Assembly (NCBI GenBank): GCA_016218725.1
Contig: JACRDB010000079.1
Span: 1 to 50,121 of the forward strand
DNA: 50,121 bases
Origin: Deltaproteobacteria bacterium
Lineage (GTDB): Bacteria; Myxococcota_A; Polyangia; Polyangiales; Ga0077539
Direction: 5' to 3'
A model generated the notes under the pieces. That model searched no databases. It was not told the DNA's origin and saw only the letters and a list, made by a program, of their open reading frames with translations. Made by a program: the position numbers and the translations under genes. This document shows positions 34,201-41,318 of this stretch, piece by piece. Numbering within the stretch: the stretch's first letter is position 1; every line of letters begins with the position of its first letter.

Positions 34201-35187
34201 CTCGGGACCCGCAACGCCTGGGCCATCGAGCGCCTCCGGGCGGGCATCGCCTTCGCCGAGGAGCTGGGCGACGCCGAGGCCCTGCTCGGGCTGCGCCTCC
34301 TCCTCGGGAGGCTCCTCACGGCGAGGGGACGCGGCGCCGAGGCGATCCATCACCTGGAGAAGGCCCTGGAAATGGTGGACCCCACGGGCGACCGGGATGC
34401 CCGTCGGGGGCTGGTGTCCGCGCTGGGCGCGGCCCACGTGGCCGCGGGGGACTACGGCCACGCCGTGCAGCACCTGGAGGAGGCCGTTCGCCTGGCCGCC
34501 GCGGCGGGTCTCGACGGCGAGAGGGTCCAGGCGCTCCTCTCGCTGGCGCGCTGCCAGGCCGCCGCGGGCGACCACGAGCTGGCCCAGGCCACCGTGGACC
34601 GCGTCGCGGCCGTGGCCGAGGCGGAGCCCACCGTGGCCGTGAGGCTCCAGGTGGAGCAAACCCGCGCCGAGGTGGCCCTCTCCCAGCGGGACCACGCCAC
34701 GGCCACGGCGGCCGCCGGTCGCGCGGCGGAGCTCGCCCGCGAAGCCGGGGACCCCGAGGTGGTCTGCGAGGCTTCACTGCTCCTGGGCGAAGCCTGTCTG
34801 CGCGCGGGAGAGTACCGCCGGGCCTTCGCGGCGCTGCGGGAGTGCCAGGCCCTGGCCGAGGAGCGGGCCTCCCGACGCCCCGCGGTCCTGTCCGGCGCGT
34901 ACCTGGCGTTCCTCGACGCGACGCAGTTTGGCCGCGCCGACGGGCGCGAGCGCCTGGAGAAGCTCCTCGCGGGGATGGGCACCGACGCGGCGGTGCTGGA
35001 TCAACTCCTGGTGAGGCTGCTCCTGGGACGGGCCCTGGCGGCCCTGGCGGAGCCCGACGGGGCCCGGAGGCACTTCCGCGAGGCCCTCGCCCTGGCTCAC
35101 CAGGCCGGCCACCGCCGCTACATCGAAGACTGCGAGGCCGCGCTGCGCGACACTGTCGGCGAGACGAAGCGCCCTCCCGGCCCGTAA
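31258..35187 (+). CDS. giant Ser/Thr kinase with degenerate cyclase-like, AAA ATPase and TPR domains
   Basis: A 1309-residue cytoplasmic multidomain protein. Kinase (about 10-280): RVARGGMAEVF, VVIKRI (K44), HRDISPQN (H148-D150), TDFGIAK, YMAPEQ, all intact. Residues 358-520 look like a class III nucleotide cyclase domain (DVTFLSVAISMS; GLGIHPARVQVD), but the first metal aspartate of the usual LFaD motif is missing, so it is probably a non-catalytic sensor. An AAA/STAND ATPase follows with P-loop GEAGIGKT (551-558) and Walker B-like LVWDAAENLDD. From about 870 on there are TPR-like helices. The layout resembles PknK-type regulators. GTG 31258 is preferred; ATG 31198 lies in a promoter box. 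No membrane segment. Upstream is the palindrome array. Confidence 0.88.
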   Translation: MTTESPLLFGKYQLLERVARGGMAEVFKAKSYGVEGFEKTVVIKRILPELAVNQQFVDMFLNEARLSVTLSHANIVQVFDLGREEDTYFIAMEYVVGMDFAQALRACRKAEKPVPLELCLYIACEVARALDYAHRRRDASGRPLGVVHRDISPQNVLLSYEGEVKVTDFGIAKARSTIEEQGTVKGKFAYMAPEQAAGAPVDGRADIYALGVTLYEALAGANPFSGLTPFETAFRVKAGQWKPLKEAAPSVPEELCNIIHGAMAMEPDARPPAAARLYEDLSAFLYTTGNRVGPHDLSEWLQGLRASAPVASVDSRRLREALATDVRSPRTGVPPTPSTGRVPTHPTGGSHPHIERRDVTFLSVAISMSHTFMGDPASLEAMAQLSSRWGAQVHDRNETEIVLVFGLLRPDGRDTEAALRCALTLQAFARRTLAGADVGLGIHPARVQVDAAGALLKDDLTSVAAAAAQELAWRAKDRLVTSAAASSAVEGLFESEPLEDVGVGGARVITGERAERSARRKVVGRKDAFRRFGDRLAAAAQGTLQYLSLEGEAGIGKTRFLEEINYRLHRAGHDVRWYTASCLPQDREVQLSGLVAALRAVLGIDESDPESVARSKARRLRELGLSPEEMLAVGAALGVVKATLSGVTESSRPLRSGVVRCLGALCQEKLTVLVWDAAENLDDATVTLLGEVLQDLSKARLMVVFAARPGRSWPWTEAPTAGLETLEPLSDDEARLMVGLRLGVVSVLPAELLDDLWAKSRGIPLYVDEYLKALRECGAVEVRDAQALYHREVAVVGVPRTVRGVVASRLASVPSAARRLLQVAAVFGMRFALGPLGSVAEMTDAAVEGAVSALIERGVLVVAAGGEYGFAHEIVREVMYESLSLDSRRSLHGGVASVLEQLHDGRLDDHAERLAFHHREAGNRPQAVSWLERAARRLLGEHNPDGAAVAWSRALDILQAGARPEPAQILRLYLSLGEAALLGTRNAWAIERLRAGIAFAEELGDAEALLGLRLLLGRLLTARGRGAEAIHHLEKALEMVDPTGDRDARRGLVSALGAAHVAAGDYGHAVQHLEEAVRLAAAAGLDGERVQALLSLARCQAAAGDHELAQATVDRVAAVAEAEPTVAVRLQVEQTRAEVALSQRDHATATAAAGRAAELAREAGDPEVVCEASLLLGEACLRAGEYRRAFAALRECQALAEERASRRPAVLSGAYLAFLDATQFGRADGRERLEKLLAGMGTDAAVLDQLLVRLLLGRALAALAEPDGARRHFREALALAHQAGHRRYIEDCEAALRDTVGETKRPPGP

Positions 35188-35360
35188 GCGCCCCTCGGAA
35201 CTTTTCTCTCTCGGTCGGCGTAACACGTCTCCGGCTGGACGAGGACCCTTGGGTGGGTTTATCGTCCCGCGCGCTTCGCGGGGATCCGGTGGGTTCCCAT
35301 CGGCTGCCTGGCCAGCGTCCGGTCCCAATCCCCAGGACGCACCGAGGAGGAAGAGCTTCC

Positions 35361-36083
35361 ATGACGATGTCCAAGTGGATCCTGCGTGGCCTTCTGGTCA
35401 CAAGCGCCTTCGCGTCCTATGACTGCCGCCGCCGCCGAAACAACGACGACAACAACCCACCCGCCAACCCCCCCACAACCACCCCGCAGACGCCGACGGT
35501 CCAGCAGCCGGGGGTGCAGCCGGGGGTGCAGCCAGGCTCGCAGCCCGGGATGCAACCGGGCATGCAGCCGGGGATGCAGCAGCCGGGGATGCAGCAGCCC
35601 GGGATGCAACAGCCGGGCATGCAACAGCCGGGGATGCAACCCGGGATGCAACAGCCTGGAATGCAGCAGCCTGGAATGCAGCAGCCGGGGATGCAGCAGC
35701 CCGGGATGCAGCCACAGGCCGGCGGGGACTACCTCCAGGGCCAGATGACCATGCGCCAGGGGCAGTTCGCGGCGGGGATGAACCCGGTGATGCCGCTCAC
35801 CCGCGGCAGCCTCGCGACGGGGGCCTCGCAGAACTACTCGGTGCAGATGCAGCCGGGGCACTGCTACAAGATCATCGGCGTGGGCGCCCCGGGCGTACAG
35901 GACCTGGACCTCAAGCTCTACGGTCCCGACGGCGCCCAGGTGGACCAGGACATCGCCACGGACAACTACCCGGTGATCGGGCTCCAGCAGCCGCTGTGCC
36001 CCACCACCGCCGGCGCCTACCGCCTGGAGGCCCTGATGTTCGCGGGCACCGGCGAGTTCGCCGTGCAGGTCTTCGGCAACTGA
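35361..36083 (+). CDS. exported protein with MQQPG repeats and C-terminal beta domain
   Basis: A 240-residue protein starting ATG 35361 with AGGAGG nearby upstream (35346-35351). A short hydrophobic start (WILRGLLVTSAFAS) precedes DCRRRRNNDDNN; the cysteine is not in a standard lipobox, so lipoprotein status is doubtful. Residues about 48-118 are a tandem low-complexity block of Q-P-G-M/V units (MQPGMQQPGMQQ). The last 120 residues form a beta-rich domain (LATGASQNYSVQMQPGHCYK; DLDLKLYGPDGAQVDQD; GEFAVQVFGN) like PPC-type domains. It is probably a periplasmic or surface protein; function unknown. Confidence 0.65.
   Translation: MTMSKWILRGLLVTSAFASYDCRRRRNNDDNNPPANPPTTTPQTPTVQQPGVQPGVQPGSQPGMQPGMQPGMQQPGMQQPGMQQPGMQQPGMQPGMQQPGMQQPGMQQPGMQQPGMQPQAGGDYLQGQMTMRQGQFAAGMNPVMPLTRGSLATGASQNYSVQMQPGHCYKIIGVGAPGVQDLDLKLYGPDGAQVDQDIATDNYPVIGLQQPLCPTTAGAYRLEALMFAGTGEFAVQVFGN
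35500..35716 (+). repeat. tandem CAGCCGGGGATG-type repeat inside the coding region
   Basis: About seventeen copies of a 12-15 nt unit (CAGCCGGGGATGCAG and variants) encoding Q-P-G-M(-Q). Units differ by synonymous changes (CCG/CCC/CCT, GGG/GGC/GGA), so it is not a recent expansion, but its copy number could still vary between strains by slippage without changing frame. Confidence 0.75.
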
Positions 36084-36087
36084 TCCC

Positions 36088-36726
36088 TCACGACCCGGAG
36101 GTCGCGTCCCGCAGCCCCGAGTCCCCGGGGTAGCACCGCGGGAGGCGCTCGACGCAACACCGAACGCGCGCCATGCGGTCAATGGCCGTAGCCAGCGGGT
36201 CAATACCATCCACCCGGAGCCTCACCGCCTGTTCGGTGCAGTGCCCGGCCTGGTCGTTGAAGACCAGGGTCACCCGGAGCTCGCCGTCGAGCACCGAGCA
36301 GTACTGGTCGTCGTCAATGGCGAGCTGCTGCGAGGGCAACGCCAGGAGCGTCGGGTCCTCCGGGGCGGGAGACAGCGGCAGCCGAATCAGGAGCTGGCCG
36401 ATGAGACGGTCATCGGTCACCCGATACGCCCGGAGATGGATCCTGGCCTGCCGGGGGTCCACGCCCCGCGCGCGAAGGCCCAACCACACATGCTGTCCGC
36501 CCTGAGGGCCCGGAGTGAGAACCACCCGATCGCCGTCCGCGAGGCGCCGGAAGTTCAACAGTGAGGCGTCAATGCCCGACCCCATGGTGACCAGTGCGCC
36601 GTTGGCCTCGCACACCCCCGGAGCGTCGGGCCGCTCCTGCGTGGTGGCGTCCATTGGGGTCGGTGTCGGCGGACAACACGTGAGGAAGATCGGCAGGCCC
36701 AGGCACCACCCGCGGCGAACAAGCAT
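36088..36726 (-). CDS. small lipoprotein, unknown function
   Basis: A 212-residue protein with a signal ending IFLTCC (the cysteine of LTC would be lipidated) and a short Pro/Thr linker. The body is one beta-rich domain (DRVVLTPGPQGGQHVWLGLRARG; ARIHLRAYRV; LRVTLVFNDQAGHC) with a few C-terminal cysteines (RVRCCVERLPRC). I do not recognise a family. ATG 36726 is 6 nt after the dsbD stop on the same strand, so both genes form one operon and disulphide chemistry may matter for its cysteines. Confidence 0.65.
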   Translation of the reverse strand: MLVRRGWCLGLPIFLTCCPPTPTPMDATTQERPDAPGVCEANGALVTMGSGIDASLLNFRRLADGDRVVLTPGPQGGQHVWLGLRARGVDPRQARIHLRAYRVTDDRLIGQLLIRLPLSPAPEDPTLLALPSQQLAIDDDQYCSVLDGELRVTLVFNDQAGHCTEQAVRLRVDGIDPLATAIDRMARVRCCVERLPRCYPGDSGLRDATSGS

Positions 36727-36732
36727 CGCCCG

Positions 36733-38034
36733 CTATTCTACCCCACGCAGGAGCGCCACCATGCGCTCCGGCGGCACGAACTCCGTCAGGCGCTGCACCT
36801 CCCGGCCCTCGGAGTTGAAGAGCAGCACCGTGGGCAGCCCGCGCACGTTGTACGCGCGCTGGGTGGCCTCGACCTGGTCGGTGATCTCGCTGGCGTCCAC
36901 CCGGATGGCCAGGAACCTCCGGGCCTCCTGGCGCACCCGGGGCTGGTTGAAGGTCCGGTGCGATAGCTCCTCACACGCCGCGCACCAGTTGGCGCCGAAG
37001 TCCATCAGCACCGGGCGGTGGGCCCTGCGGGCCTGTGAGGCAGCGTCGCGGGCGTCATCGCTCCAGGCGATGGCCGGCACCCGAGGGTCCACGGGGGGCT
37101 CCGGCGGCTCCCAGGCCACGAGCCAGCTCCCCCCGAGGCCCGCCAGGGCGATCCCCAGGACCTTGCGTCCGCGCTCGAGCCTCGTGCCGTCCTTCAGGGA
37201 CAGGTGCACCGCCCCGAGGCCAAGGCCCGCCAGGAGGAAGAGCCCATACACCGCCGGGTGGAGCCCGGCCCCGGGACGGGCCAGGAAGGGCACCAGCCCC
37301 CGGAGGTAGTAGCAACCCACCACCACCAGGACGAGCCCGAAGACACTCTTGACCCGGTCCATCCAGACCCCGGGCTTGGGGAGGCTCACCGCGAAGGTCC
37401 CCACCACGAAGAACGGCGCCCCGAGCCCCAGGGCATACACCGCCAGGGCCGCGCCTCCCCCCGCCGGGTCCTGGTGTCGGAAGATGTAGTCAAGAATTCC
37501 CACGAGGCCCGCGGTGGCGCATGGCGCGGCGATGGGGCCGGTGACCAGACCAATGACAAACGCACCCCTTGCGCCGAGGCCACCCACGGAGGCCAGGCGG
37601 GTCTGGAGGGACGAGGGGAGGGAGACCTCGAAGAGGCCGAACATGTTCAGGGCCATGGCGAACATGAGGGCCGCCTCGGCGCCCTGGACCCAGGGGTTGG
37701 CGGCGAGGGCGCCGGAGAGGCTGCCGGTCATGCCCGCGAAGAGCCCGAGGGGGACGAAGAAGGCCACCAGGCCCAAAACAAACGACGAGGAGAGGAGCAG
37801 GGCCCGGAGCCCCCGGGCCTTTCTGGCGCCGAAGACCGACACGGTGATGGCCACCATGGGGTAGACACAGGGCGTGAGGGCGGTGCCGAGGCCCACGACG
37901 AAGGCCGCGGGGAGGGCCGCGGCCCAGCCGTGGCGGGCGAGGGTCTGGGAGAACAGGTCGTCGGCCCGGCAGAGTGGGGCAAAGAGCCCCAGGGCCAGGG
38001 CCGAGGCCACGGAGACGAGGGGGCGCGGTCTCAT
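36733..38034 (-). CDS. dsbD: thiol:disulfide interchange protein, short DsbD
   Basis: DsbD carries electrons from cytoplasmic thioredoxin across the inner membrane to periplasmic disulphide isomerases and reductases. This 433-residue form has a signal-like start (MRPRPLVSVASALALG), the eight-helix transporter domain with the paired redox cysteines in TALTPCVYPM and IAAPCATAGL, and a C-terminal thioredoxin domain with GANWCAACEELS (C-x-x-C) and VRGLPTVLLF. The N-terminal periplasmic alpha domain of E. coli DsbD (about 140 residues) is missing, as in other short DsbD/CcdA-thioredoxin fusions. ATG 38034 is used because the frame extends further upstream only as non-conserved sequence. It is followed by a Cys-containing lipoprotein in the same operon. 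Confidence 0.9.
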   Translation of the reverse strand: MRPRPLVSVASALALGLFAPLCRADDLFSQTLARHGWAAALPAAFVVGLGTALTPCVYPMVAITVSVFGARKARGLRALLLSSSFVLGLVAFFVPLGLFAGMTGSLSGALAANPWVQGAEAALMFAMALNMFGLFEVSLPSSLQTRLASVGGLGARGAFVIGLVTGPIAAPCATAGLVGILDYIFRHQDPAGGGAALAVYALGLGAPFFVVGTFAVSLPKPGVWMDRVKSVFGLVLVVVGCYYLRGLVPFLARPGAGLHPAVYGLFLLAGLGLGAVHLSLKDGTRLERGRKVLGIALAGLGGSWLVAWEPPEPPVDPRVPAIAWSDDARDAASQARRAHRPVLMDFGANWCAACEELSHRTFNQPRVRQEARRFLAIRVDASEITDQVEATQRAYNVRGLPTVLLFNSEGREVQRLTEFVPPERMVALLRGVE

Positions 38035-38239
38035 GGGGAGCACGGTGGGGGGAAGATGCACCGAAGGGGGCCTCCGGGTCCAACCGTCGGGGCGGTGAAT
38101 CCCTTCCGGGGGTGGTACGTCTCCAGGGGAGGTGTACCCGTGGGAGGCGACCCGAGAGGTCCGGCTCCGGCGGGTGGGTCTGGCGGTCTCCGCGGGGTCG
38201 TGCAAGGCTCCTGCGGTCTCAAACGATGGTGAAGGGATC

Positions 38240-39220
38240 ATGCGCAAGCTCGTCCAGATGGGTCTCGTGTCGTTCTCCGCGACGTTGTTCGCCCTGAGCC
38301 TCGGGGGCCAGCCCCGGCGCCCGACGCGGCCGGTGCGGGGGCGCCCGGCGGCGGCGGCGGAGCCTGCCACGCCGTCGTCCCCGAGGATCGCCGTGGACCT
38401 CGGGGAGCTGCGCTGGGGGATGACCCGCGCGGAGGTGGTCACCTTCTTCCGGCAGTCCATCCGGGCGTCGTACCTGCCCAGGATGAAGAACCTGGGCGCC
38501 ATCGAGCAGTTCCGCATGAACGAGCAGCGGGACGCGGAGATCCGGCGCCTGGAGCAGAGCTGGGTGCCCTTCGATGGCCGCCCGGAGCACCGGCAGTGGG
38601 ACACGTCGTTCATCTCCGACGAGTTCACCCACAACAACGCCGAGGGGATGCTGGTCTCCGAGGACGCGCGCGGCAACCGCGAGTTCCTCTTCTTCATCAA
38701 CGACCACCTGTGGAAGCGCGTCCAGGCCCGCAACGCCAACGGGCGGCGCATCAACCTGGCCAGCGTGGTGCCGCAGCTCGAAGGGATCTACGGCCCCTCC
38801 CGGCGCGTCACCGAGGACGGGGCCCTGCACCACCTGGAGTGGCACGACGACCACTCGCGCCTGCGGGTCTTTGACCAGACCACGTTCTACGGTGTCCTGT
38901 GCCTGGCCTACGAGGACAACGCCACGCTGGCGCAGCTCTCCACGCTCCGGCAGAACGTCCCGACAAAGAACCGCACCGCCCGCGCCCAGCTCGACCTGTC
39001 GCAGTCCGAGGGCGGGTCCACCACCGGCGACCCCAACGCGGACATCGCCGACCGGATCACCGGCCAGCTCCGCCGCGTGCAGAACGCCGACGCCGGCACC
39101 GCCGCGGGCCGCCCGGGCACCGCCGCCGCGCGCCCCAGCGGCGCAGGGACCGCGCCCAGCGCCCCCTCGGGCGGCTCCCAGGGCACCGTGGACGACCCCC
39201 TCGCCGGCCTCGGGCTGTAA
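38240..39220 (+). CDS. exported hypothetical protein
   Basis: A 326-residue protein with a signal peptide (MRKLVQMGLVSFSATLFALSLG). GAAGGGA upstream of ATG 38240 is a usable ribosome binding site; the open frame continues upstream without conserved content. Residues 75-260 contain DLGELRWGMTRAEVVTFF, a motif seen in small exported proteins of this lineage, then a mixed alpha/beta fold with many aromatics (EFLFFINDHLWKRVQ; HHLEWHDDHSRLRVF). The last 60 residues are Ala/Gly/Pro-rich. Role unknown; probably periplasmic. Divergent from dsbD with 205 nt between, where I see no other gene. Confidence 0.65.
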   Translation: MRKLVQMGLVSFSATLFALSLGGQPRRPTRPVRGRPAAAAEPATPSSPRIAVDLGELRWGMTRAEVVTFFRQSIRASYLPRMKNLGAIEQFRMNEQRDAEIRRLEQSWVPFDGRPEHRQWDTSFISDEFTHNNAEGMLVSEDARGNREFLFFINDHLWKRVQARNANGRRINLASVVPQLEGIYGPSRRVTEDGALHHLEWHDDHSRLRVFDQTTFYGVLCLAYEDNATLAQLSTLRQNVPTKNRTARAQLDLSQSEGGSTTGDPNADIADRITGQLRRVQNADAGTAAGRPGTAAARPSGAGTAPSAPSGGSQGTVDDPLAGLGL

Positions 39221-39227
39221 CTCCGGC

Positions 39228-39542
39228 TTACTCCGCGCCGTCCCGCGCTTCCGCGGGAGCCCCCGGGACACCAACGCCCTCGGGGGCCTCCGTGTCCCGG
39301 GGTGCCCGCCAACGCACCCGGACCTCGGTCACCGTGGGGTCCGCCGCCTGGAGCGCAGGGAGGACCACATCGCGGGTTGTGTAGTTGCGCCCCGGACATC
39401 CCTGACAGGCGCCTTCGAGGGCGATTTCCACCACGCCCTCGCGGCGCCCGAGGAGCGCGATCCGGCCGCCGTCCACAGCCACCAGGGGGGCGACCACGGT
39501 GGCCAGGACCTGCGTCAGGGGATCGTCCGAGGGGATCGTCAT
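39228..39542 (-). CDS. NifU C-terminal (Nfu) domain protein
   Basis: A 104-residue stand-alone Nfu domain. VVAPLVAVDGGRIALLG, the cluster-binding C-x-x-C in EGACQGCPG, and LQAADPTVTEVRV are the family signature. Such proteins carry a [4Fe-4S] cluster on the two cysteines at a dimer interface and pass it to client enzymes. Two clients may be here: PreA and PreT both have several clusters. ATG 39542 is used, with a -10-like TATGGT (39560-39555) 12 nt upstream and no Shine-Dalgarno, suggesting a near-leaderless mRNA. Divergent from the first FHA gene. Confidence 0.85.
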   Translation of the reverse strand: MTIPSDDPLTQVLATVVAPLVAVDGGRIALLGRREGVVEIALEGACQGCPGRNYTTRDVVLPALQAADPTVTEVRVRWRAPRDTEAPEGVGVPGAPAEARDGAE

Positions 39543-39569
39543 TCGTACGAGCGTACCATAGGTCTCGCG

Positions 39570-39599
39570 TTGACGCGGCGCGCGCCGGACGGGTACAGT
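39570..39599 (+). promoter_or_regulatory. sigma-70-type promoter of the first FHA gene
   Basis: TTGACG (39570-39575) and TACAGT (39594-39599) are separated by 18 nt. Transcription would begin about 6-7 nt after the -10, near 39606, only some 7 nt before the GTG at 39613. This is the best -35/-10 pair I see in the window. Confidence 0.65.
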
Positions 39600-39612
39600 C
39601 AACGGACCCCCC

Positions 39613-40482
39613 GTGCCTCGTTTCCGTTTGCGCTTCCTGCTCCAGGAGTTCGATCTTCCCCCGGGGGAGACCATCATCGGCCGCAGCCCCGACTGTCACA
39701 TCACCATCGACGACCCGCTCCTCTCCCGGCACCACGGCAAGATCGTGGTGAGCGGCCTCGTGGCGACCTTCCTGGACCTGGGGAGCCGCAACGGGTCGCG
39801 GATCAACAACCGGATCATCTCCGAGCCGACGCTGCTCAACGACACGGACCGGCTGCGCCTCGGGGCCCAGGAGCTGGTGTTCATCCAGGTGGGCACCGAT
39901 CGCAGGATGATGCGCTCCACCGGGGCCATGAGGCTCTGCGACCACTGCAAGACCCCGGTCCCGGACGGGCCGGACACCTGCCCCCACTGCGGGCGCCCCG
40001 CGCAGCCGACCCCGTCGCTCCAGGAGGACGAGACCATGGCCGGGGTGGAGACCCCGCCCCGGCGTTGGATCCTGCAGCTCCTCGGGGAGATGCTGGAGCG
40101 GGCCCTGGCCGCGGGCAAGCTCCAGGAGGCCGAGCGCTGGCTCCGCAAGGCCGCGGACGACGCCGAGGAGCGCGTGGCCAGCCGCGAGCTGGACGCCAAG
40201 CAGCTCGCGCAGGTGTCGGACTACGCGCTGCAGCTCGCCGCCCAGGAGCGCAACGCCCGCTGGGTGCAGTGGGTGCTGGAGATGCACCGCCGGGCCGAGA
40301 GGGCCCCCAACCGCGCCACCGCGGACCGTCTTGAAGCGCTCCTGGCGATCCCCGGGGTGGGCGGGGCCGTGGCGCAGTTCATCCGGCAGTTCAACATCAA
40401 GCGGCCGCTCACCGGGGACCACGAGCAGCTCCTGCGGCTCGCGCGCCTGGTGCCCGCCGCCCCCACCCCAGACGTGCGGTAG
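39613..40482 (+). CDS. FHA-domain protein with zinc-ribbon-like motif
   Basis: A 289-residue cytoplasmic protein. The FHA domain (about 1-95) has ETIIGRSPDCHITIDD, the phosphothreonine-binding SRHHGKI and LGSRNGSRINN, so it should bind phosphothreonine peptides, the products of Ser/Thr kinases such as those in this window. A C-x-x-C...C-x-x-C pair (LCDHCKTPV; TCPHCGRP) at about 112-131 may bind zinc. The rest is helical (QLLGEMLERALAAGKLQEAERW). The start is GTG 39613, close behind a good promoter. Twenty-six nt later a second FHA gene with the same layout follows; the two arose by duplication. Confidence 0.88.
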   Translation: MPRFRLRFLLQEFDLPPGETIIGRSPDCHITIDDPLLSRHHGKIVVSGLVATFLDLGSRNGSRINNRIISEPTLLNDTDRLRLGAQELVFIQVGTDRRMMRSTGAMRLCDHCKTPVPDGPDTCPHCGRPAQPTPSLQEDETMAGVETPPRRWILQLLGEMLERALAAGKLQEAERWLRKAADDAEERVASRELDAKQLAQVSDYALQLAAQERNARWVQWVLEMHRRAERAPNRATADRLEALLAIPGVGGAVAQFIRQFNIKRPLTGDHEQLLRLARLVPAAPTPDVR

Positions 40483-40508
40483 CGCAGGGACAACGGGGGA
40501 ACGGGGCC

Positions 40509-41309
40509 TTGCTGCGCTTCTGGCTGCGATTTCAGGCGACGGAGCACGAGCTCCCGGTGGGGACCTTCGTCGCGGGCCGCAGCGGCGAGTGCCAGCTGAT
40601 CCTCGACGACCTGCAGGTGTCCCGGCGCCACGCGCAGTTCACCGTGGACGCCAACCGGCTCTTCGTCGAGGACCTCGGCAGCCGCAACGGCGTGCTGGTC
40701 AACCGCGCGAAGATCAATGGCCCCACGCGCCTGCGGGACGGCGACACGGTGCTCCTCGGGCAGAACGAGTACCTCGTGGTGGCCCGCGCGGACGACGCGC
40801 CCGCCGTGGCCCCGGTCAGCCGGAACACCCGGCAGAAGACCACCCTCGGGGCCGAGGAGCAGCCCGCCGAGAGCGCCCCCACGCAGACCGGCCCGTCGCT
40901 CCTGGCCCTGCTGATCGACCGCGCGGTCACCCTGAACAACCCCGCCGAGGCCGAGCGCATGCTCGACCAGCTCCTGGCGATGTTCCTCACCGCGGTCGCC
41001 CGCGGGTCGGAGCTCCCCATGGTGCAGCTCGAGTCCCTCTCGCGCTGCGTCGCCCGCGTGGTGGCCACCACGGGGAGACCGAAGCCCGTGGACGTGTACT
41101 TTGGCCTCCTGGCGGAGAGCCGCAAGCCCCTCTCGGCCGCCCTGGTGGACGAGCTCCAGGTGGCCCTCCAGCGCCTGCGGGACGTGCCCACCGCCGGGCT
41201 CCAGCGCTACGTGGACGCGCTCCGGGCCGAGGCGCCCCGCCTCGGCATCGCCGAGCGCTACGCCGTGCAACGCCTGGAGGGCCTCCTCCGGGCGCTGCGC
41301 GGCGGCTGA
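40509..41309 (+). CDS. FHA-domain protein (paralogue of the upstream gene)
   Basis: A 266-residue protein starting TTG 40509. The FHA domain (about 1-98) keeps GTFVAGRSGECQLILDD, SRRHAQF and LGSRNGVLVNR, with the key Arg and Ser of phosphothreonine binding. It lacks the zinc-ribbon of its neighbour. The C-terminal half is helical (NPAEAERMLDQLLAMFL; ALQRLRDVPTAGLQRYV), like the neighbour's. Both probably read out kinase signalling; partners unknown. Convergent with mmsA, only 9 nt between the stops. Confidence 0.85.
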   Translation: MLRFWLRFQATEHELPVGTFVAGRSGECQLILDDLQVSRRHAQFTVDANRLFVEDLGSRNGVLVNRAKINGPTRLRDGDTVLLGQNEYLVVARADDAPAVAPVSRNTRQKTTLGAEEQPAESAPTQTGPSLLALLIDRAVTLNNPAEAERMLDQLLAMFLTAVARGSELPMVQLESLSRCVARVVATTGRPKPVDVYFGLLAESRKPLSAALVDELQVALQRLRDVPTAGLQRYVDALRAEAPRLGIAERYAVQRLEGLLRALRGG

Positions 41310-41318
41310 CGGAGCGTC

